Positions 58,571 to 64,000 of a stretch of 64,000 nucleotides of DNA are shown here, one piece after another. The notes under the pieces were generated by a model. The model saw only the letters and a program-made list of their open reading frames with translations, did not search any database and was not told the origin of the DNA. Location of the stretch: NCBI RefSeq assembly GCF_000327385.1, contig NW_008710536.1:574788-638787 (forward strand). Reading direction: 5' to 3'. Every line of letters begins with the position of its first letter. Position 1 is the stretch's first letter. This DNA is from Lottia gigantea (taxonomy: Eukaryota > Mollusca > Gastropoda > Lottiidae). Made by a program: the position numbers and the translations under genes.

Positions 58571-59888
58571 AATCCGTAATTGACTAAAAGCCTACCGCTC
58601 CACACGAGTATTTTCTACAATATATTTTTATAAGGTAATCTTATTGCCGGCTTCAAACTGAATTGAAAACAATTTTACTACAAAATTAGTCCAGAATTTC
58701 TACCATTTTTTGCAAAGTTATTATCCTTTCAATAATTTTTTTAACAAAGTTGGCCCAACGTAATACGGTGTTTGGTGTAATCGGACATAAATAGTAATAC
58801 TGATATACTATTCCAATAAAAACAATAATTACTCATTTCCAACAGGCCCGTGGGTGACAGGACAGGACATGAGGATATTCAGACGAAAAGAGGATTGGTT
58901 TGCGAAGCTTCCATCGATCGTTTGAAATCGCATAAGAATCACAGTAAATAGTTGCTGATTGGTCGGTTGATTCGTAGATGACAACATAACCTCCGCTTCC
59001 AACAAGCAAAACAGGTGACTGCTGGTAGCTGTAGTGGTAATTGGAAGTAGACAGTGATCTGGATCGAGTGCATGGTTTGGTAATGATGGTTTGATAGTTG
59101 AGAAACCGACCAATAGCACACTATTGTACACTTTTTATTCATTACCTTACACCAATCCCTCATTCCTATTTGCAATTCGTTCATCCACGGGAGGAAAATT
59201 CCACAACTTTAAAGTCTTTATTTTTCAGTTTATGAGTAATAGCTTATCTATGAAAAATATGGGACTCTGACAACATCCGCTGTATTTAAAACTTATATCA
59301 AACATTTTTTACATGATGTATTTTGTATTGACAGTAATAGGTCGTATATCATTTCGTGACTGTAACCATACTCAGGTTCTTTTGAAGCTAGGCTACTAGG
59401 GCTTGTGAAATCATAACAAGATGTGACACTACAATAGGAAGAAGATGAAAACTGAAACTCTCTTTTGTGACCCTAATATTGCTTCTAGCAAATAATAGGG
59501 TTAAATCGGGAAATAATTCAACCTATTTTAAAGGAATAACGTCCCCTATTATATTGGTCTTGGATTCAAATGAAACCGATGCAATTGCAATTAACGATGC
59601 AGTTAACGACTGTTAAAATCGAAAATAAAAGGTTAATTCTGTTGAGATAGCAAAATTTCCCTCATTGTACACGTTACCTGTTTTCAATATTCCAACCAAG
59701 AGTGTGAAAAATCTCATTTATTCTTTTACTATCTAATAAGTGTGTTAATTAACAGATACACTCAATATGTTCTACAATGTAGCAAAAGGTGGATCTTGTC
59801 GACATCGGCGTTTTTTAAAATCTGCGACTATCAAGTATATCACGTAGTTGCTAATAGTCAGCCAAAGTCAGCCAATTCCTGATATGAA

Positions 59889-60173
59889 AATTACAAAAGG
59901 GGAACAGTCTGCATTTTCGGGGATTGATTTGGGTTTTTATTGTGCTTTAATAGTCTTAAGAAGTACTGAAAAGCACGAAAATCGCATATATCCCTTCAAA
60001 TATACCTCAACCTTTCACTGTATATTCCAATATATGTGTTTTCTATATATGGCATAGTCTCACTAAAATTCGAGTCGAATTTTTAACTTTAAAACGTGAA
60101 TAATTATGGATACATATGGATTTGAAACTAAGGTTCGATTGGTCGAACGGATAGTGAAGGTGCTACTTTAAGT
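59889..60173. mobile_element. MITE family A copy
   Basis: Contains 'ggggattgatttgggttttt', 'aagcacgaaaatcgcatata' and 'gatacatatggatttgaaac', and ends near 'gctactttaag'. The termini are decayed. Confidence 0.6.
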
Positions 60174-60614
60174 TATCACCTTTTATATTACATAAAGCAA
60201 ATAGGAGATGTTAATTGGCAAGTTTCTTTATAAAGACATTCATAATTAAAGAATGTATCTATCTTAAATAACTTATAAAATTTTTAATAATATATCTAGA
60301 AATCTTGTAAGAATAACTTTAGCCTCTAGTGACAACACTTAGTATGCAGAGATTTCAAATGATAATAATCAGTGCATGATTAAAATAAATAACAAGTTGA
60401 AGGTCGAATGTAACATATCAAAATAAGGAAGGGCATGGGAAATCTTGACTACATTCAAATATCCTTCAATCCTGTACATTTTGCTCTTGAATCATGAAAA
60501 ATGAAATAGAATTTTCTTTTGTGAAGACAATTTCCACATTCAAATCTAAATTTTTTCGAAATTTCAAACTTGCGTTCCCTTTTTTAGTAGCTTTTATGTT
60601 TAATAAAAACTTTC

Positions 60615-60749
60615 GTCGAAATAACCTTTTGACCAAATCTGATGACATCAGCTTCTGTCAAATTCCTTCACTTACTCTCAAAAGGCCAGCACAGAAGCGG
60701 GCAGAAATTGATTGGTTAAAGTAGGGTTAGATCAAAAGGTTATTTTGAC
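60615..60749. repeat. Short inverted-repeat pair, possible MITE remnant
   Basis: GTCGAAATAACCTTTTGACC and GATCAAAAGGTTATTTTGAC are inverted copies (18 of 20) 135 bases end to end. No duplication recognised. Confidence 0.4.
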
Positions 60750-61094
60750 ATAAGAGGCACTCTTCAGACCCTAACTGAAGGGGCTACATAAAAGCTAATA
60801 AAACGTAACAATAGTTTGGTTAAATTTCAATTAGGCTGTCTAAATCCAAGATTTGGTTTTGTTTTTCGTGGATGACAACGAGACAACGATGCACAAATGT
60901 GCCTCCACCAACACTACAATTTCAAGCTTTCTGGAATAATATCAACTAAAGATTTCGCAAGGGAAATGCATGGTCGAAATAGAAGCAATGAGATAAACCA
61001 AATACAGATTGTGCATAAAATCCCGAAACCCCTTTACAATCTCTTTAGATATCAGTTATACTCTACGCCTAAATTCTTTTTTGGAGAAAAAGGG

Positions 61095-61295
61095 CTTTAA
61101 AAGGACAGGTTCCCCATTCATTTTACCTATCGTAACTTACTCTCAGAAAGTAATAAAGGGATAATAGTGTTCACAGTTTGCTGTTGAAATATTAGCCTTC
61201 ATATCAATGTGCAGTATTATGCGCGTTTGAAAATTAAAAGGACGACTCGTCTTTTCCTGAGACTATGTCATATATAGAAAATAGACTATATAGAA
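61095..61295. mobile_element. MITE family A copy, inverted and truncated
   Basis: Begins TTTAAAAGGACAGGTTCCCC and runs in the opposite orientation to the others ('gacgactcgtcttttcctga', 'tatagaaaatagac'). Similar inverted fragments occur at 17400-17660, 37340-37460 and 50610-50700. Confidence 0.5.
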
Positions 61296-61840
61296 ATAGA
61301 AAGTGTGGTGAATGTACCCTGCTCGAACTAATGACTAAAGACTTCACTATTCTGTATTCTTTGAGAATTAACCCTAACATTTGAATATCCACATTTTGTT
61401 TAGTAGCCCACAATTACTTTTTTATAGCAACCCATGAAGACAATGTCAAGACTTTTTGCGTGCCTAATTTCGCAAGTCACCATAACGATTTGCACCATTT
61501 GTTATTGTAAAAAACAGTAATTGAAAAGATATTAAACGAAGATAAATATTTTGATACAATGTTTTCTGATTTTCATTTAAGGGTCTTTCCCTGTTCCAGA
61601 CTTAGTTGATATACACCATCAAAGATTTAATGAAAAAAAGAATTGTGATATTTTCGATTTTTTAGTCTGTTACTAATTGATGACGATGAAGATGTTTTTC
61701 CAAAACCAAATGGTTTGTGTATTTCACAACTTTCTCAATAAGGTCTCTGTACGCATACGCACACTCATATTCGCATAAAACCTTACGTTTTAAGGACACA
61801 ATTAGATTTCAGAGTAAAAATTGTTGATGCTCTAATTAAC

Positions 61841-62056
61841 CTTATTCACAGATTGCCACCATGGTTGCGCTCCATTTATATTCCATTCAGTGTTATTACA
61901 GACAACATACGGACGAAACATCCTTTCAAATCTGTCCCCGACAGAGAGTCCAGGGCTCTGATTGGCTTCGTTGGTTGGCGTACAATCCAATAAAATTACA
62001 GCAATCGGTGATACAAGAAAGGTGACTACTGCAATCAAGTGTAAGACGAAGTAAAG
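61841..62056 (-). CDS. Possible coding exon with a membrane anchor, unknown gene
   Basis: Between AAACAG and AAG|GTTAAT lie 72 codons, phase 0 on both sides. They encode a hydrophobic segment (LHLIAVVTFLVSPIAVILL) followed by CTPTNEANQSPGLSVGDRFE, MFRPYVVCNNTEWNINGAQP and WWQSVNK, with NQS and NNT glycosylation sites. The region is GC-richer than its flanks. It could be the anchor and start of the lumenal part of a type II membrane protein. There is no in-frame ATG in the exon. Confidence 0.35.
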
Positions 62057-62344
62057 CTGTTTTAGTTTGGAAATGACCCTTTAAACCAATAGCAAACATT
62101 ACTTTGGTGTCAAGTCACGGAACGAACTAAATAATCGACCTTTTTAATGAACCTTAACCATTATTGAAGCTAACTGACCATTTCACTGGTTCACTTTAAG
62201 TTTTTATGTAAAATATAATATAAAATGTCGACTTAGTTTTTGAATAGTGTCAAAGAGAATAAAGAAACCCCGCTGATAAAAGGTAATCCTAAATTTGCCA
62301 GTTTTGTCATGAGACAGCAACGAAAAACCTGACAAGATTAGCAA

Positions 62345-62515
62345 ATAAAATGTTCCGTGCATGGTGTTTTACGACCTATTTCTTTGGTTGGGCTAATGAG
62401 AAAGGGCAACGAAAAGTGGTCCCAAAGTGATATCTTTAAGTACGCAGTCTGTGGCACATAAAGACTCGGTTTATTGTCTCATCTGAACGACTAGACGCAT
62501 TTTGTGAATTGAAAA
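62345..62515 (-). mobile_element. Decayed SINE family A copy
   Basis: It shares the 'gggctaatgagaaagggcaa' segment and the distinctive 'gaacgactagacgc' segment with the 2085 copy, with a shortened middle. Confidence 0.6.
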
Positions 62516-63089
62516 CTATTCATAATTTCATAGGGCCATTCCAGTGACGTATTGATCTGGTCATTTTCTGAAAAAAACCCGATACCCATACAGACTTACA
62601 AGAAAACGTTTCGGATTCCTCGGATTCCTCTTTATAAAATCTCTGCAAGCTACTGAAATTATTACTTTCAGATTTACTAAAATTTTTATTTTAAATTGAT
62701 CTTCAGATTACACGATTTTATTGCCTTTTTACTGATAGGATAGTCATTTGTGATCGTAAACAAATTTCCAAAGCTTTCTCCTATTGACCACCATTCTGTG
62801 TACTTTGGTATAACGAACGTTCACCTTGCCACACAATAAAACATTCTTTATAAATAATATAATTGTATTTGTTAGTCGAGTTTCTCTTGTTATTTAATCA
62901 GAGGTCACCCTGCTTGTCCGGTTAATTTACTCCAAATCTACCTACAATAAAACCTACAATAAAACTCGTACTGGTCATCCGTATCATTTTAATAAGACAG
63001 CTGATGTGGCTCTGTGAGTCTTATTCCGACACTGTACCGCTGGAATTTTCATTGAGCAATTGATATAGAAACGTCAAAGTTACGCCAAA

Positions 63090-63180
63090 GTTAAAGGCCC
63101 GTAATCGCAAATTTCCCTCATGGTATACTGTATGGCGTTACCCGTCTTCATTGATCAAGCCAAGGACAGAGTATCGTTTT
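63090..63180 (+). mobile_element. SINE family A fragment, opposite orientation
   Basis: It reads aaatttccctcatggtatac then gtatggcgttacccgtcttc, matching the 3' half of SINE A in plus orientation. A similar, weaker fragment lies at 59650-59700. Confidence 0.5.
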
Positions 63181-64000
63181 AAAGAGTTACCACAACGCTA
63201 AGTATCCAGATAACTTTTCAGAATAATAAGCGTCCCCGTGAGACCCCCACCACCCCCCCCCCCCCTTCCTGCCAATATAATCTTTTCTTACAGCGACCTT
63301 AAAATACCGACAACAAACAAAAATACAATTTCGTGAGAAATTTCGGCCAAACCTTCGACCTGTGTTCAGAATATTTCCCCTTGTTCACCCGCAACTGCGT
63401 ATAAGTATTAAATCTTTAGACAAGATGATTTGATTTTTCTGTCCGGGACATGGCAATATAATTTGAAATTTTCAAAGCTTTGTAAAGAAGTGGAAAATTA
63501 GAACCGAAGAATAAAGGATAGAAAGAAGAAGAAAATGGGAAGAGCGAATATATATAATCAGTAATCATATTCAACAGATTGCGTCTGGAAATGAACTTTA
63601 ATTTATTGGACATTTAAACTGTGGGGGACCTTTTAGAGCCCTTTAATAAACTTGTATTCATATCTTATTAGGCATGAATTATTACCCCTATAGTATATTA
63701 AAACAGCGTTGTTTTATAGTATTGCCGTTTAATAAAGTCAAACTTGAAACTTCGAGTGGTTATTGGATATAGGCCAAATTATATATTGTGCCAATATTGA
63801 GCTATGATTATGTGTTGGATAATATGTAGGCTAGACGTAAATTTATGACCTATCCCTTACAATGCGTTTACGTGGTGCGTCTATCCTTGGCAAGGATATT
63901 TGACCTTTTGATATCCTAAAAATATAGCATTCTAGGCAGGGTAACATACGCCGACTGACAGCTGTCTGTAATATTGTATTAACTAAAGTACGAATTTTCC

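Larger units (their letters stand above)
57300..61090. other. Intergenic with elements
   Basis: Contains foldback D, MITE A and the 60615 inverted repeat. 58830-59180 is GC-richer and has two overlapping minus frames of 100 and 81 residues without recognisable motifs; it could be an exon or regulatory region but I cannot support either. Confidence 0.4.
62060..64000. other. Right flank, no gene seen
   Basis: SINE A fragments are listed separately; there is a C-rich run at 63246-63266. CpG is somewhat more frequent than in the rest of the window. No exon recognised. Confidence 0.45.

Noticed and set aside
63246-63266. C-rich run
   Set aside because: Simple homopolymer-type sequence; no further structure around it.
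1-64000. LTR retroelements, Polintons or viral genes
   Set aside because: No paired long direct repeats and no capsid, integrase or polymerase-like frames were seen.

Overview
This is an AT-rich, repeat-laden window of a metazoan nuclear genome. Spliced genes with GT-AG introns, tRNA-derived SINEs, several MITE families and a LINE tail rule out a prokaryote. Copies of an element with ATACGCCCAC ends and an internal 'aagggcaataactc' motif recall mollusc genomes, so a marine mollusc (perhaps a gastropod) is my best guess. That is an inference from repeat style, not a proof.

Two host genes are convincing and I resolved both to exon level. (1) On the minus strand, 27178 down to 19396, lie the first six coding exons of a class II phosphatidylinositol transfer protein (PITPNM/rdgB family). 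They encode the whole PITP domain, the linker and an EFFDA FFAT motif. The expected DDHD and LNS2 domains were not found in the remaining 19 kb to the left. (2) On the plus strand, 42021 to 49091, lies a complete six-exon gene for a 643-residue HIRIP3-like histone chaperone. The two genes are divergent, with about 15 kb between their start codons. Two more possible exons (5850-5990 plus; 61841-62056 minus) are plausible but unidentified.

The rest is repeats. At least a dozen tandem arrays have units of 18, 20, 28, 29, 36/37, 45/49, 52 and 66 bp, and several are open in one or more frames and give spurious long ORFs. Interspersed elements include two SINE families, a LINE 3' tail, at least three MITE families, a foldback element with an exact 9-bp duplication, a hAT-type MITE with an exact 8-bp duplication inside HIRIP3 intron 3, and a 1.2-kb terminal-inverted-repeat element with a TTA duplication carrying an unknown protein frame inside HIRIP3 intron 1.

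The most striking finding is in PITPNM intron 2. The 3' end of coding exon 2, together with its own 5' splice site, has been amplified into about 23 head-to-tail copies, so the intron starts with a ladder of near-identical decoy donor sites.
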